Shown here: positions 1 to 9,700 of the stretch, one piece after another
How positions within the stretch are numbered: position 1 is the first letter of the stretch
Layout of the letters: every line of letters starts with the position of its first letter
NCBI GenBank assembly: GCA_002919305.1
Contig: PKFB01000015.1
Location: 126,793-190,792, forward strand
Length of the DNA stretch: 64,000 nucleotides
Reading direction: 5' to 3'
Origin: Actinomycetales bacterium
GTDB taxonomy: Bacteria; Actinomycetota; Actinomycetes; Mycobacteriales; Micromonosporaceae
The notes under the pieces: generated by a model
The model's input: the letters and a program-made list of their open reading frames with translations, nothing else
What the model was told of the DNA's origin: nothing
Databases searched by the model: none
Position numbers and translations under genes: made by a program

Positions 1-615
1 CTCCCGCAGCTGCTCGATCGTGATCGCTCCGCGCCGCAGCACCCGAGGGATATCGCGGGAGAGATCCACGATCGTGCTCGGGACGGAGTCCCGCAGTGGC
101 CCGGACTCCAGATATACCCGCACCGCGTACTTCAGCTGCTCCCGGGCTTCGGCGGCGGTGGACGCCGGAGGGCTGCCGGTCTGGTTGGCGCTGGAGACCG
201 CCATCGGCCCGGTCTGAGCCAGCACCTCCAGAGCCACCGGGTGCATCGGCATCCGGACCGCCACCGTGTCCCCGGTGTCGCCCAGATCCCAGGACAGGCT
301 AGGCGCGTGCGGAACGACGATCGTCAACGCTCCGGGCCAGAAGGCCGCGATCAAGTCGCGAGCCTGAGGGGACAGCTTACGCGCCAGTCCATCCAAGGTA
401 CGCCGGGAGCCAACCAAGATCGGCGGCGGTTTGTCTCGACCGCGCCGTTTGGCGCGTTGCAGGGAGTCCACGGCGTACGCGGTGAACGCGTCGGCACCGA
501 TCCCGTACAGGGTGTCGGTGGGCATAACGATCAGCTCGCCCCGTTTGACGGCCGCGACCGCCGCCTTGATGCCCTGATCCCGCTCACTGAGCGTACGACA
601 GTCGTAGAGCTTCAC
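1..615 (-). CDS. tsaC: Threonylcarbamoyl-AMP synthase (Sua5/YrdC/TsaC), 3' end outside the window
   Basis: Makes L-threonylcarbamoyladenylate from threonine, bicarbonate and ATP, the first step of the t6A37 modification of ANN-decoding tRNAs, in the cytoplasm. I translated 205 codons from a GTG at 615 to the window edge. The product begins MKLYDCRTLSERDQG and shows YrdC-family signatures: PTDTLYGIGADAF near residue 33, the FWPGALTIV segment near the middle, and SSANQTGSPP after it. About 205 residues are visible and the stop lies outside the window. No clear Shine-Dalgarno precedes the GTG, so the start is tentative. In actinobacteria this gene commonly follows prmC, which is also the nearest housekeeping gene upstream here, separated by an accessory lipoprotein gene and long non-coding DNA. 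Confidence 0.9.
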   Translation of the reverse strand, partial: MKLYDCRTLSERDQGIKAAVAAVKRGELIVMPTDTLYGIGADAFTAYAVDSLQRAKRRGRDKPPPILVGSRRTLDGLARKLSPQARDLIAAFWPGALTIVVPHAPSLSWDLGDTGDTVAVRMPMHPVALEVLAQTGPMAVSSANQTGSPPASTAAEAREQLKYAVRVYLESGPLRDSVPSTIVDLSRDIPRVLRRGAITIEQLRE

Positions 616-943
616 GGTTGAAGAGTCTGTCAGCCCAACCACAGCGCAGTGAAACCTGGTCCAGCCCTTCAGCACTGACCGCGGGCTTCACGACCGGAAC
701 CGCCGAGATGGCCGAGGCGATGATCTGACAGCTTCACCGGCCTCAGCTCGCCGGCGTACCGACGGAACCCTCTCCCGCGCCGCGCCGATCGACCGGCGGT
801 TTCCACGGCCTCTGGCCGGCGGCCTCAAGTCCGACACGTCCAAATGACACATCCAAATTAGGTAACGATCGCTCCCGTACGGCGTCCCTCCGAAAGCGCG
901 GGGTACCCAAGGAGCACCCCCGGACCGAACGGGAGGTGACACC
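616..943. other. Non-coding gap between tsaC and a divergent lipoprotein gene
   Basis: I see no convincing gene here. Short open frames on both strands lack family resemblance and good ribosome sites. The segment must hold the promoters of the two divergent genes. A short AT-richer patch (around 850-865) is the most likely promoter position, but I cannot assign -35/-10 boxes with confidence. Confidence 0.5.
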
Positions 944-1552
944 ATGCTGAGCGGCATACCGAGCGGACGATCCTCACATTTTCCTCATCCGGGACGCTTG
1001 GCCCTCACCGGTGGCCTCCTCCTCAGTCTCGTCCTGCCCACCGGCTGCGGCCCCCAACCCTTGGAGGAGGAGTCCGGCGTCACCGGATTCCCCACCGTGG
1101 CCGGGGATGTCTTCATCCATGACTTATACGTGGCCGATCCCCCCGGAGGCGCCTACGCCCCTGGGACCGACCCGATCGTGCACCTCACGCTCGTCAATCA
1201 GGGAACCCAGCCCGAAATCCTCACCGCAGCCCAGTCCCCGCTCGCCCGGGAAGTCCATATTCATTGGGATCGCTCCTGTGACGGGGAGGCGGAAGCGGTA
1301 GACGCGTTACCTCTGATCCCCCAAGAAGGGGGCGTGCCCGCCGCACCGGCGGCTCACCCCTTCGACGCTTACCACCTGCAGATCATCGATCTGAACGAGA
1401 CGGTACGCAGCGGCACTCACATCCCGCTCGTTCTCACCTTCCACCGCAGCGGAGAGCTGCAGGTTCAGGCACCGGTGGAGCCTCGTGAGGCCTACTGGCG
1501 CGACCGGGACCGGTTGTGCCACCCCGTCCCCGAAACCACGCCGATGGTGTAA
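944..1552 (+). CDS. Predicted lipoprotein, PCuAC/DUF461-like
   Basis: A 202-aa protein with an N-terminal export signal (hydrophobic stretch about residues 25-35) ending in a lipobox-like LPTGC, so Cys35 is the likely lipidated residue and the protein is expected on the outer face of the membrane. The mature part has the beta-sandwich style of small actinobacterial lipoproteins related to copper-chaperone-like PCuAC/DUF461 proteins: YVADPPGG followed by VHLTLVNQGTQPEILT and a VHIHWD segment. A good ribosome site (GGGAGGTGA) precedes the ATG. Met/His metal ligands typical of true PCuAC proteins are not evident, so copper binding is not claimed. A strong hairpin follows the stop, indicating a single-gene transcript. 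Confidence 0.7.
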   Translation: MLSGIPSGRSSHFPHPGRLALTGGLLLSLVLPTGCGPQPLEEESGVTGFPTVAGDVFIHDLYVADPPGGAYAPGTDPIVHLTLVNQGTQPEILTAAQSPLAREVHIHWDRSCDGEAEAVDALPLIPQEGGVPAAPAAHPFDAYHLQIIDLNETVRSGTHIPLVLTFHRSGELQVQAPVEPREAYWRDRDRLCHPVPETTPMV

Positions 1553-2433
1553 AACACACCTTCGTCGTTATCCGCCCCCTCCACGGGGCGCCCCGATACG
1601 GGTCGGGATCAGGGCTGCGGGGGAAGCCCTGATCCCGACGTCACACCGGCCCGTCCTCCCCGCGGAGACCGCGGACCGGAGCCTGTGAGCTCCTCAGTAC
1701 CCCTCGGGCCACGGCGGGCGTGAGGGTTGCTCGACCTCATGACCCAAGACACCCCCACCCCTTTGGGGCATACGACTCAATCGGAGCTATTTTCGCGAAT
1801 ATCCCCATGACACCCGGTATGGCACAGATACTTTTAGAAATCGAAAGACAAACCCGTTCACGGAACCATCCACAGACTTGGCGCTACATCTACTGTCGCA
1901 TGCGCTTTAAAGCGTGACCATGCCCACATGGACAGCGCACTTGGCTCGTATCGGCAGCCACCACAGGCCAGTCAGGCAGCACGCCTCGCTGACCGGAGAA
2001 TAAATCGCTTGATCACGGACGCCCCCGCCTCCGCGCTAGGTTCTGCTGGGTTCTCAGATCGTGTCGTGCGCGGCACTCCGTGGATTCACGCTTCGTCAAC
2101 TTTGACGCTTCTAATCGCGACCTAGAGTATCGCGCCGAGTACCTCAGGATCAACGCAGTGATATCACCACGTGAGACAAAAACGCGGCGATCACGTCTTT
2201 TCCCTGCCGCGCCACTCCTTGCTCGCCCTTCCGCTGAGCACATATCCACCCCGGGGACAGCCTGACGCCGCCGTCGGTCAGCATTGGATGTCCCCGGCAC
2301 ATTGGATGTCTTCCGGCAAGCACGTTCTGATCGTGTTCGACGACCGACCGAGGCGCACCGTGCGATCTCGCTGCCGCCGCCTCGTTTCCTGGGCCATACG
2401 GCGTACCGCCTCGCACCACGCCGTTAGCGCCGT
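1553..2433. other. Long non-coding, locally AT-richer spacer
   Basis: About 880 bases without a supportable gene. It contains the hairpin at 1602-1639, a 12-nt palindrome CGCTTTAAAGCG at 1903-1914, and a direct repeat CATTGGATGTC at 2282-2292 and 2300-2310 (period 18). The open frames present are short, lack ribosome sites and do not resemble known families. It lies between the 3' ends of two convergent genes and may be a graveyard of lost genes. Confidence 0.5.
1602..1639 (+). terminator. 15-bp stem hairpin after the lipoprotein gene
   Basis: Perfect 15-bp inverted repeat: GTCGGGATCAGGGCT at 1602-1616 pairs with 1625-1639 across an 8-nt loop. It begins 50 bases after the stop codon. There is no U-tract, as is usual in high-GC actinobacteria. 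It is likely a transcription terminator or 3'-end stabiliser. Confidence 0.75.
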
Positions 2434-3399
2434 CTAGCCCCGAATAGCGGTGGCGAAGCGTGGACGACCGGCGAGGTCCCGGTGGTCGTGTACCTCACTC
2501 CAGCCGAGGGCGGCCCGCAGCAACTCCGGCACCGCCTCCCCGTGAGAGTCGTCATGCTCCACCGCGAACGCTCCACCCGGGCGCAGTAAACGAGCGGCGG
2601 TGACGATCAAGGGCCGGATCACCTCCAACCCGTCCGGACCGGCGTACAGCGCTTCTGCGGGGTCATGAGCGACCTCGTCCGACAACGCCGTCGTGACAGG
2701 TACGTACGGTGGGTTAGACAACACAAGATCCACCTTGCCCGCCAGTCCCGGCAGGACATTCGGATCCGTGGCGTCCCCCACGACGACCGAGACCGCCGCT
2801 CCCCCGCTCCCCGCCTCGGCGGCGTTGCGGTGCAGCCAGGTGAGGGCGGAAGGGGCCTGCTCCACCGCGTACACGACCGCTCCGGGCCACTCCGTCGCCA
2901 CCGCGATGCCCACAGCGCCTGTCCCGGCACACAGATCCACCACCACGGGGGCGGACACCTGGTGGGACCGTAGCCACGACAGTCCCCACTCCACCAACAG
3001 CTCCGTTTCGGGTCGGGGAATGAACACCCCCGGCCCGACAGCGAGTTCGATGTGCCGGAATGGGGCGTGTCCGGTCAGGTGCTGGAGCGGTTCACGGCGC
3101 TCCCGCCGTGCGATCAGATCGGCATACCGAGCCGCCTGCTGCGGGGTGAACCCCTCCACCAACGCCAGACGCCCCCGGTTGACCCCCAGCACGTGCGCCG
3201 CGAGAATCTCCGCGTCGACGCGGGGAGAGGCGACCCCAGCCGCCGCCAGACGAGCGGTCGCCCGCGTCACTATCCGACGCAGCGGCTCATCTACTCCAAC
3301 CTCAACATCCGACCACGTGCGGTGAGATGCGGTGACCTCGGACAGTGGGGTCTCTGATGCCCCCGGTACTTGTGGGTTACCCCCAGAACGCGCGTACAC
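2434..3399 (-). CDS. prmC: Peptide chain release factor N5-glutamine methyltransferase
   Basis: Methylates the Gln of the GGQ motif in release factors RF1 and RF2 using SAM. The N-terminal helical domain (MDEP-like segment, then ARLAAAGVASPRVDAEIL) is followed by a Rossmann methyltransferase domain with the SAM-binding VDLCAGTGAVGIA and the diagnostic NPPYVP that cradles the substrate glutamine. The frame is open further upstream, to 3528, but that would overlap the divergent gene. I chose the GTG at 3399, although a CTG nearer the conserved core is possible. Its substrate gene prfA lies upstream. Normally adjacent, the two are separated here by a plus-strand diguanylate cyclase gene. Confidence 0.92.
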   Translation of the reverse strand: MYARSGGNPQVPGASETPLSEVTASHRTWSDVEVGVDEPLRRIVTRATARLAAAGVASPRVDAEILAAHVLGVNRGRLALVEGFTPQQAARYADLIARRERREPLQHLTGHAPFRHIELAVGPGVFIPRPETELLVEWGLSWLRSHQVSAPVVVDLCAGTGAVGIAVATEWPGAVVYAVEQAPSALTWLHRNAAEAGSGGAAVSVVVGDATDPNVLPGLAGKVDLVLSNPPYVPVTTALSDEVAHDPAEALYAGPDGLEVIRPLIVTAARLLRPGGAFAVEHDDSHGEAVPELLRAALGWSEVHDHRDLAGRPRFATAIRG

Positions 3400-3442
3400 C
3401 CCATAATCTTGCGTGACGCAACCTCTAAAGGAGGACGACGGC

Positions 3443-4993
3443 GTGACAAGGCCGGGTCCCGAAGTTGGCGCCACGGTGACGGTCGGTGGCGGTATCGAGG
3501 ATGTCAGGCGCCTGATCGTCAGTGGCAAGTCCTCGGCCGCCCTGGAACTGATTGACTATCTCGTCACCCAGTCATCCGATCCACACACCGTGGCCCGGGC
3601 TGAGACGCGGCGCCTGGCCGCGTTGCTGAATCTGGACCGGATAGCCGAACTGCCGCCCGCCGTCGACCGGGCCTTCACCGCTGTCCAGGCGGCTCCGGCC
3701 CCGGCCACGATGGGGCTGTTCCACGCATTGGCCGGCATGGTGGCCCATCTGCGGGGCTCTCTGGAGCGCTGCGTCACCCATCTGGTCCGTGGGGCTCGCA
3801 TGCTGGAGAAAGCTGACACCGCCTCCCTGGACGCCGCCGATGGCTGGCGGAATCTCGCCATCGCCTACTCGATCATCGGTTTCCACGGCCAGGCTCTGGA
3901 CACGGCCGAACGGTCCCGACAGGTGGCGGCCGCGGCAGGGCTGCCCGCATCGGAGTACGGCACGCCTGAGATCCGGATCAGGTTAGCGCTCAGCCTGGAT
4001 CACCGCGGAGATACCGACGGCTGCCTGCGGGTGCTGCGAGACGTCGTCGCCGATCTTCGTCGGCAGGCCGGCCGACACCCCACCCCGGACAGTGGCCTGC
4101 CCGGCGTCCCCCCGTGTGACCACGCCTACCTGGGGTACGCGGTGGCGCGGCTGCACGCGCTCGGCGAACCGACCGGGTTAGACCCGGCGGCGTTATTCAT
4201 GGTGGCGGGACACGACGCCTCCGCTAGTGATCTGCGGCAACTCGGCGCGATCTGCACTGCGATCGCCCAAGGACGGCCCGACAAGGCGCTGGAGGAGATC
4301 CGGACGTGCGTGATATCGCCGTCCACCCTCGGCCAGGCGGAGATCGCCCGTTTAAAGTCGCTGGCGTTCAGTGCCGCCGGCGACCCGGTGGCGGCTCACG
4401 CGGCAGACCGACAAGCCTTCCGCCTCACCGGACAGCCGACCGACCGGCTCCGAGACCTGTTCGTGGAAGGAGTCGCCGCCCGGATCGACCATGAGGATCT
4501 GCGGCGCACCGTCGCCCGGTACGCCGACGAGGCCCTGACCGACCCGCTGACTGGCCTGCCTAACCGGCGTCACCTGGAACAACACGTGGAGATGATGAGC
4601 CGGCAGGGGGTACGCGGGGTGCTCGGGGTGGTGGATCTAGACGCGTTCAAGGCGGTCAACACCGTCCACGGCCACCTGTCGGGAGACCTGGTGCTCCAAC
4701 GCGTCGCTGGGATCTTGGCCCGCATGGTACGCCGAGGCGACTTCGTCGCCCGCTTTGGGGGCGACGAGTTCGTCGTGGTGCTGCCGGGCACGACGTTGAC
4801 CGAGGCACATGAGATCGGGCGCCGGCTGGCGCTGGCGGTCAGTAGTGAAGACTGGGACGCCCTCGTACCGGGCACCCCGGTGGGGGTGAGTGTCGGTTGG
4901 GCGGAGCTGGACGGACGGGCGGGCCTGACGACCGCCTTCGAACTGGCCGACCGCGCGATGCTTGACGCTAAGCGCGCCCTACGCGCCTCCTGA
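3443..4993 (+). CDS. Diguanylate cyclase with N-terminal helical-repeat sensor region
   Basis: Predicted to make cyclic di-GMP from two GTP. The 516-aa product has about 350 N-terminal residues of TPR-like alpha-helical repeats without membrane segments, then a GGDEF domain from about residue 370 (LTDPLTGLPNRRHLE, then VDLDAFKAVN). The signature RFGGDEF is intact near residue 438, so the domain should be active. An RxxD inhibitory site (RRGD) sits exactly five residues before GGDEF, so product feedback inhibition is expected. The start is the GTG at 3443, set by a strong AAAGGAGG eight bases upstream. It is a cytoplasmic protein, and the helical region probably senses a protein partner. The gene interrupts the usual prmC-prfA pairing on the opposite strand. 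Confidence 0.9.
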   Translation: MTRPGPEVGATVTVGGGIEDVRRLIVSGKSSAALELIDYLVTQSSDPHTVARAETRRLAALLNLDRIAELPPAVDRAFTAVQAAPAPATMGLFHALAGMVAHLRGSLERCVTHLVRGARMLEKADTASLDAADGWRNLAIAYSIIGFHGQALDTAERSRQVAAAAGLPASEYGTPEIRIRLALSLDHRGDTDGCLRVLRDVVADLRRQAGRHPTPDSGLPGVPPCDHAYLGYAVARLHALGEPTGLDPAALFMVAGHDASASDLRQLGAICTAIAQGRPDKALEEIRTCVISPSTLGQAEIARLKSLAFSAAGDPVAAHAADRQAFRLTGQPTDRLRDLFVEGVAARIDHEDLRRTVARYADEALTDPLTGLPNRRHLEQHVEMMSRQGVRGVLGVVDLDAFKAVNTVHGHLSGDLVLQRVAGILARMVRRGDFVARFGGDEFVVVLPGTTLTEAHEIGRRLALAVSSEDWDALVPGTPVGVSVGWAELDGRAGLTTAFELADRAMLDAKRALRAS

Positions 4994-5014
4994 CCGTCGC
5001 GCGGCGCGTAGGGC
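4976..5014. terminator. Bidirectional hairpin between the GGDEF gene and prfA
   Basis: GCCCTACGCGCC (4976-4987) pairs with GGCGCGTAGGGC (5003-5014), a perfect 12-bp stem. The left arm lies in the last codons of the cyclase gene. The flanking genes converge here, so one structure can serve both. Confidence 0.7.
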
Positions 5015-5043
5015 GAGCCGACGTCACAGGTGTCAAAGGTTTC

Positions 5044-6138
5044 TCACCGCCGGGTCAACTGCTCCTGACCAGCCAACCGGGCGGCCCGGTCGGCCTCTGC
5101 GAGCGCGTCGAGTACCGCGTCCAACTCCCCGGCCAGCACCTGGTCAAGGTTGTAGGCGGTGTACCCGATCCGGTGATCGGTGATCCGGTTCTGGGGGAAG
5201 TTATAGGTGCGGATGCGTTCCGAACGGTCAACGGTCCGGACCTGAGAGCGCCGGGCGTCGCTCGCCGCCGCCTCGGCCTCCTGCTGGGCGAGCGCCAGCA
5301 GTCGGGCCCGCAGAATCCGCATCGCCTGTTCCCGGTTCTGCAGCTGGCTTTTCTCGTTCTGACAGGAGACCGTGATCCCGGTGGGGAGGTGGGTGATCCG
5401 CACCGCGGAGTCGGTGGTGTTCACACTCTGACCACCCGGGCCGGACGAGCGGAACACATCGATCCGCAGGTCAGAGGGGTCGATCTTGACCTCGACCTCC
5501 TCGGCTTCGGGCATCACCAGGACGCCCACCGCGGAGGTGTGGATCCGCCCCTGCGACTCGGTCACCGGGACCCGCTGCACCCGGTGCACGCCGCCCTCAA
5601 ACTTCAAGCGGGCCCAAACCCCATTCCCGTCGGACGGCATGCCCTTGAGCTTGATCGCGACGGCCACGTCCTTATAGCCGCCCAGGTCGGTCTCTGTGGC
5701 GGAGAGTATCTCCGCCTGCCAGCCGCGCCGCTCGGCGTACCGCAGGTACATCCGTAATAGGTCGCCGGCGAACAGCGCCGACTCCTCGCCACCCTCGCCG
5801 GCCTTGATCTCCAAGATCACGTCCTTGAGGTCGTTGGGGTCGCGTGGCAGGAGTAACTCGGCCAGCCGTTCCTCCAAGCGAGGAAGCCGTTTTGCGATCT
5901 CCTCGGCCTCGGCGGCGAAGGCGGGATCCTCGGCCGCCAGCTCCTGGGCCACGGTCAGATCCGCGCGCGCCTGCTCCAGCTCCCGAGCCGTGGTCACCAC
6001 CGGAGTCAGCGCGGCGTACCGCCGACCGACCCGCCGGGCTGCCGCGGCGTCTGTGTGCAGCGAGGGGTCGGTGAGCTTCCGTTCGAGTTCGGCGTACTCC
6101 TGAAGGAGCTCATCCAGACGAACAGCCTGCGTAGTCAT
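5044..6138 (-). CDS. prfA: Peptide chain release factor 1
   Basis: Recognises UAA and UAG stop codons and triggers peptide release on the ribosome. The 364-aa length is normal. The N-terminal coiled domain is followed by the stop-recognition domain with [14 protein letters not shown] (the PxT tripeptide of RF1) and the catalytic domain with [10 protein letters not shown], whose Gln is the PrmC target. It is downstream of rpmE in the same direction, but a strong hairpin lies between them, so prfA probably has its own promoter in 6139-6300. Confidence 0.97.
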   Translation of the reverse strand: MTTQAVRLDELLQEYAELERKLTDPSLHTDAAAARRVGRRYAALTPVVTTARELEQARADLTVAQELAAEDPAFAAEAEEIAKRLPRLEERLAELLLPRDPNDLKDVILEIKAGEGGEESALFAGDLLRMYLRYAERRGWQAEILSATETDLGGYKDVAVAIKLKGMPSDGNGVWARLKFEGGVHRVQRVPVTESQGRIHTSAVGVLVMPEAEEVEVKIDPSDLRIDVFRSSGPGGQSVNTTDSAVRITHLPTGITVSCQNEKSQLQNREQAMRILRARLLALAQQEAEAAASDARRSQVRTVDRSERIRTYNFPQNRITDHRIGYTAYNLDQVLAGELDAVLDALAEADRAARLAGQEQLTRR

Positions 6139-6305
6139 GTCTTCCTACTTTGATGCGATGAGGTGCCGGATGGGGACGGTCGGGCCGGTAGGTGAGCCCC
6201 GGCCGAAACGGTCAAGCCGCGGAACAACCGGGTAGTGAGTGCCGGATCTCGGGTGCCACAGGTCCGGATACAGGGAACCAGGCACAGGGAACCGGACACA
6301 TGGCA

Positions 6306-6353
6306 ACGGCGCCCGTCCCACGACCGTATCCGCGGCCATGGGACGGGCGCCGT
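6306..6353 (-). terminator. Terminator after rpmE
   Basis: Perfect 15-bp inverted repeat (6306-6320 with 6339-6353) around an 18-nt loop, starting seven bases past the rpmE stop and before prfA. It should uncouple the two genes. Confidence 0.75.
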
Positions 6354-6360
6354 CGAAATG

Positions 6361-6591
6361 CTAGGAAGACTTCTTGCCGGCCTGAGCGACCTTGGCGTAC
6401 TTGCGCTGGAACCGAGCGACTCGACCGCCGGTGTCCAGGATCCGCTGCTTACCGGTGTAGAACGGGTGGCACTCCGAGCAGGTTTCGGCGTGAATCACCC
6501 CGTTCGGTGCGGTGCTGCGGGTGACGAACGTGTTCCCGCAGGAGCACGTGACTACGGTCCGCTGATATGGGGGGTGGATGCCTGACTTCAT
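6361..6591 (-). CDS. rpmE: 50S ribosomal protein L31, zinc-binding form
   Basis: A 76-aa ribosomal protein of the large subunit. It begins [12 protein letters not shown] and carries two cysteine pairs, TCSCGNTF and CSECHPF, so it is the zinc-ribbon (C+) type rather than the zinc-free paralogue. The open frame extends upstream, but the ATG at 6591 is right: an AGAGGAA ribosome site precedes it and the family N-terminus starts there. The usual neighbour rho lies further upstream, separated by two accessory genes. Confidence 0.95.
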   Translation of the reverse strand: MKSGIHPPYQRTVVTCSCGNTFVTRSTAPNGVIHAETCSECHPFYTGKQRILDTGGRVARFQRKYAKVAQAGKKSS

Positions 6592-6797
6592 GTTCCTCTT
6601 CTTTCTGGTCGCCGGGTCGCCCGCGTTCACTGGGCGTGAACCGGAACCATCGTCGTCTCGCGTACCCACATAGTTTGCCACGGCGCTGAGTGCCATCCCG
6701 CGCCCTAGCCCCGCTTTGCAACAACCCCTACCGCTCTGTTATGCCCGCTGGGGCACACAGGTGGCGCAGCGGGTAGCGTCAGCGACCCGTGCCACCG

Positions 6798-9700
6798 TCA
6801 ACGGGTAACGGTGATGGTGGCCTGGTGGGTGACGCCGTTGACCGTGACCGAGAGGATGATCGTGCCGGGGCGGAACGCGTGGAGTTCCCCGGTGACCGGA
6901 TCGAACGCCGCCACGTGCCGGTGCCGCGCCGCCGACGCCGGCCCGATGATCAGATTCGCCGACCCTTCCCACTGTGCGCTCACCGGGTAGGCCACCGGCA
7001 CCTGGCGTTCGTGCTGAAGCACCGTGGCGGTGAGCTGGACGGTGGTCCCGGCCGTCACCCGAGGCGGCGCCTCCAGGCGCAGGGTGTCCACATGTGGCCG
7101 CACCTCCACGGCGACCCAGTCGGCACAGCCGGCGTAGGGATCGCGGCGGCAGGAGCGCGCCTGACGCTCGGTGAGCTCATCCACCCCGATCAGACTCCAG
7201 CCGGTAAAGCCTCCCTGGTCGGCAGGGGTAGCGGGGTTCTTCCCCGCGTTGCCGTTGATCAGATAAGGGACGCCGTCGACGTGGGAGGCCGCGAACGTCC
7301 CCACGTGTGAGTTGATCACCAAGACACCCTTGCCGGTGGTACGCCGGAAGTCAGCCAGCCACTGTTCGATCAGCGCCGCTTCGTACCGGTCACCCAGCTG
7401 ACTGGCCTGAGCGGGCGTGGGGTCCCGGGGCGGGTGGTGGAACATCACCACGACCGACCCGATCTCCCGAGAGGAGGCGGCGTCGTCAAGCGCTTCCCGC
7501 AGCATGTGCACCTGCGCGAAGCCACCGCCCCGCAGCGTCCCGGTGGAGGAGTCCAAGAGGATGAACCGCGTCCCCCGGTGGTCGAAGGTGCGGTAGGTGT
7601 CTCCGAACTCCTGCCGGAAATTGCTGGTGTCGCCAGGGCCGTAGATCTCGTGGTTGCCCGGTATGTAGTACCAGGGCACCTGGTCCCCCAGCTCTTCCTC
7701 CAGCAGGCGACGTGCCAGGTCGAAGTCCGCCGGATAACCGGTGTCGACAAAGTCACCGTTGATGACCACGAAGTCCGGGTTTGCCGCCCGGATCTCCCGT
7801 AGGGTGCGGCGGGCCTGGGCGACAAATTCGCTGTCCGGGTCGGCGGCGATGAACTGCGCGTCAGACAGCACCGCAAACCGCCAGTCACGGCCGGCCACGT
7901 CCTCCGGGGTCGACACCACCGGGTCGACCACCACCGGCTCAGGGGGTGTCTGCACCGAGGGTGGTACGCGCGCGATGAGCTCATCGATGCGGACCTCACC
8001 GTGGTAGCTCGCGCTGGCCGCGGTCTCCGCTACGTAGAACCGCCGTATCCGCACCGGGTAGGCGACCCCGGTCGGGACCGTCAGCTCCACCTGGCGCCAG
8101 CCTTCCCAGGTGACGTACGGGCCCCGTAGCACGATGTCCTGATCGAGCGCGTCCACCAGGTGCAGGGACGGCCACTCACCGTTTCCCGCGCCGTGGATCC
8201 ACAGACTGAAGCTCTGCGGTTGACCGGGCACCTCAATCCACTGCGCCGGGTTGGCGTACGCGGCCCGGGTGGCGGTGGACTGCGTGAAGTCATAACTGAG
8301 CCGCAGTCCTTCCCCGTGGTACCCGGACGGGTCGGTCTCCACCGTGGCGGTGCAGCGGGCGCAGCTGGCGGTCCAGGTTTCGGAGTCCTCGAAGTCCGCG
8401 ATCACCACCTCCTGTAACCCGATCGTCACCGGCACCACGGTGGTGTGCTCTCCCACGTGGACAGTGATCAGCCCGGAGCCGATCTCCTGCCGCGCGCTCA
8501 CCTGGAAGGAGCCGTCTGGCTGAGCGGTGATCGTCAGGAGAGAGTCGTCGTACTCCAGCCGCACGTCCGCCGGTTCGATCGGCGCGGTGGTACCGGTCGC
8601 GTCGTATCCCACGACCCCGAAGCTCGCGGCGGCACCGGCGCCCGCCAGACTCAACCGTTCCGTGGTGGCGTCGATCCGCGCCAGCGGTCCGAGCACGGTC
8701 AGGTCGATGGAGCCCACCGCGTTCCCCCGATACGCGGTGACCGTGACCTCACCTGACCGGCGGGCGCGGAACACCCCTGAGTTATCGACGTTTCCTGCGG
8801 CTCCGTTATTGGTACGCCACCGGGGCGTTCCCTCCGCGGGGCCGTAGGTTTCGTCATAACCGCTGGCGGTCAGCCGTCGGGACAGTCCGGGGAAGACCCG
8901 GTCGGGACGCCCACCGGGCACCGGCGCGTCCGTGGCCGCGGTCAGGGGATCGATCGCGGTCTCCACCCAGAATCCGGTCAGCCGGCCCGATCCTTCAGGC
9001 GCGAGGATGGCCAGGCCGTTGGGGACCGGACGCTCTCCGCCGTCGGATGGGCTGTTGGCAATCTCCAACTGCTCCGATCCCGGCTCCCGGGCGACCAGGG
9101 TAGAGGAGCCACCCCCGTCGAGGTTGAGGGCGTTGTAGGCCCCTAGCTCGACCATCATGTCGGCCAACTCATCGAGGGTGACGCCCCGACTGGCCGCCTG
9201 CCGACCGTCCACTGTGAGCAGAAACATCCGGGTCCCGTCCGCTGAGAACCCCACCGCTGTGCGGGGGTGGACCGCGGTATCGGTGAAGTGCTGCGCCTGC
9301 CCGTTGACGACCAGGATGTGGTTCCCACCTAGTGCGGTCTGCAGCGCCACATTCTCAGTGGTGCGAGGGCGGTACTCGACGGTGACCCGGTCCCCGGGAC
9401 GGAGCGTCGCCAAGGCCCGCGCTCCGGCCTCCCGCCCCAGCAGGATCAGAGAGTCCGAGGGGATCGGACCACTACCGGCGGTCGATGTGACCGATGTCAC
9501 CACTCCGTCGGTGAGAACCACTTCGGTCACCTCGGTCGCGCCGGCCACGGCCTGTGCCCGGGGATAGTCACCCCACAGGGAGGTGAACACCCCCACCCCC
9601 TCCGGCTGGATGGCGTAGGTGTTGAACTGGGTCAACGGCACGGTGCCGTCGGGCAATGTGGCGGTGCCTTCGAAAAAGACCTGAAGCACCCGGCCGAGCC

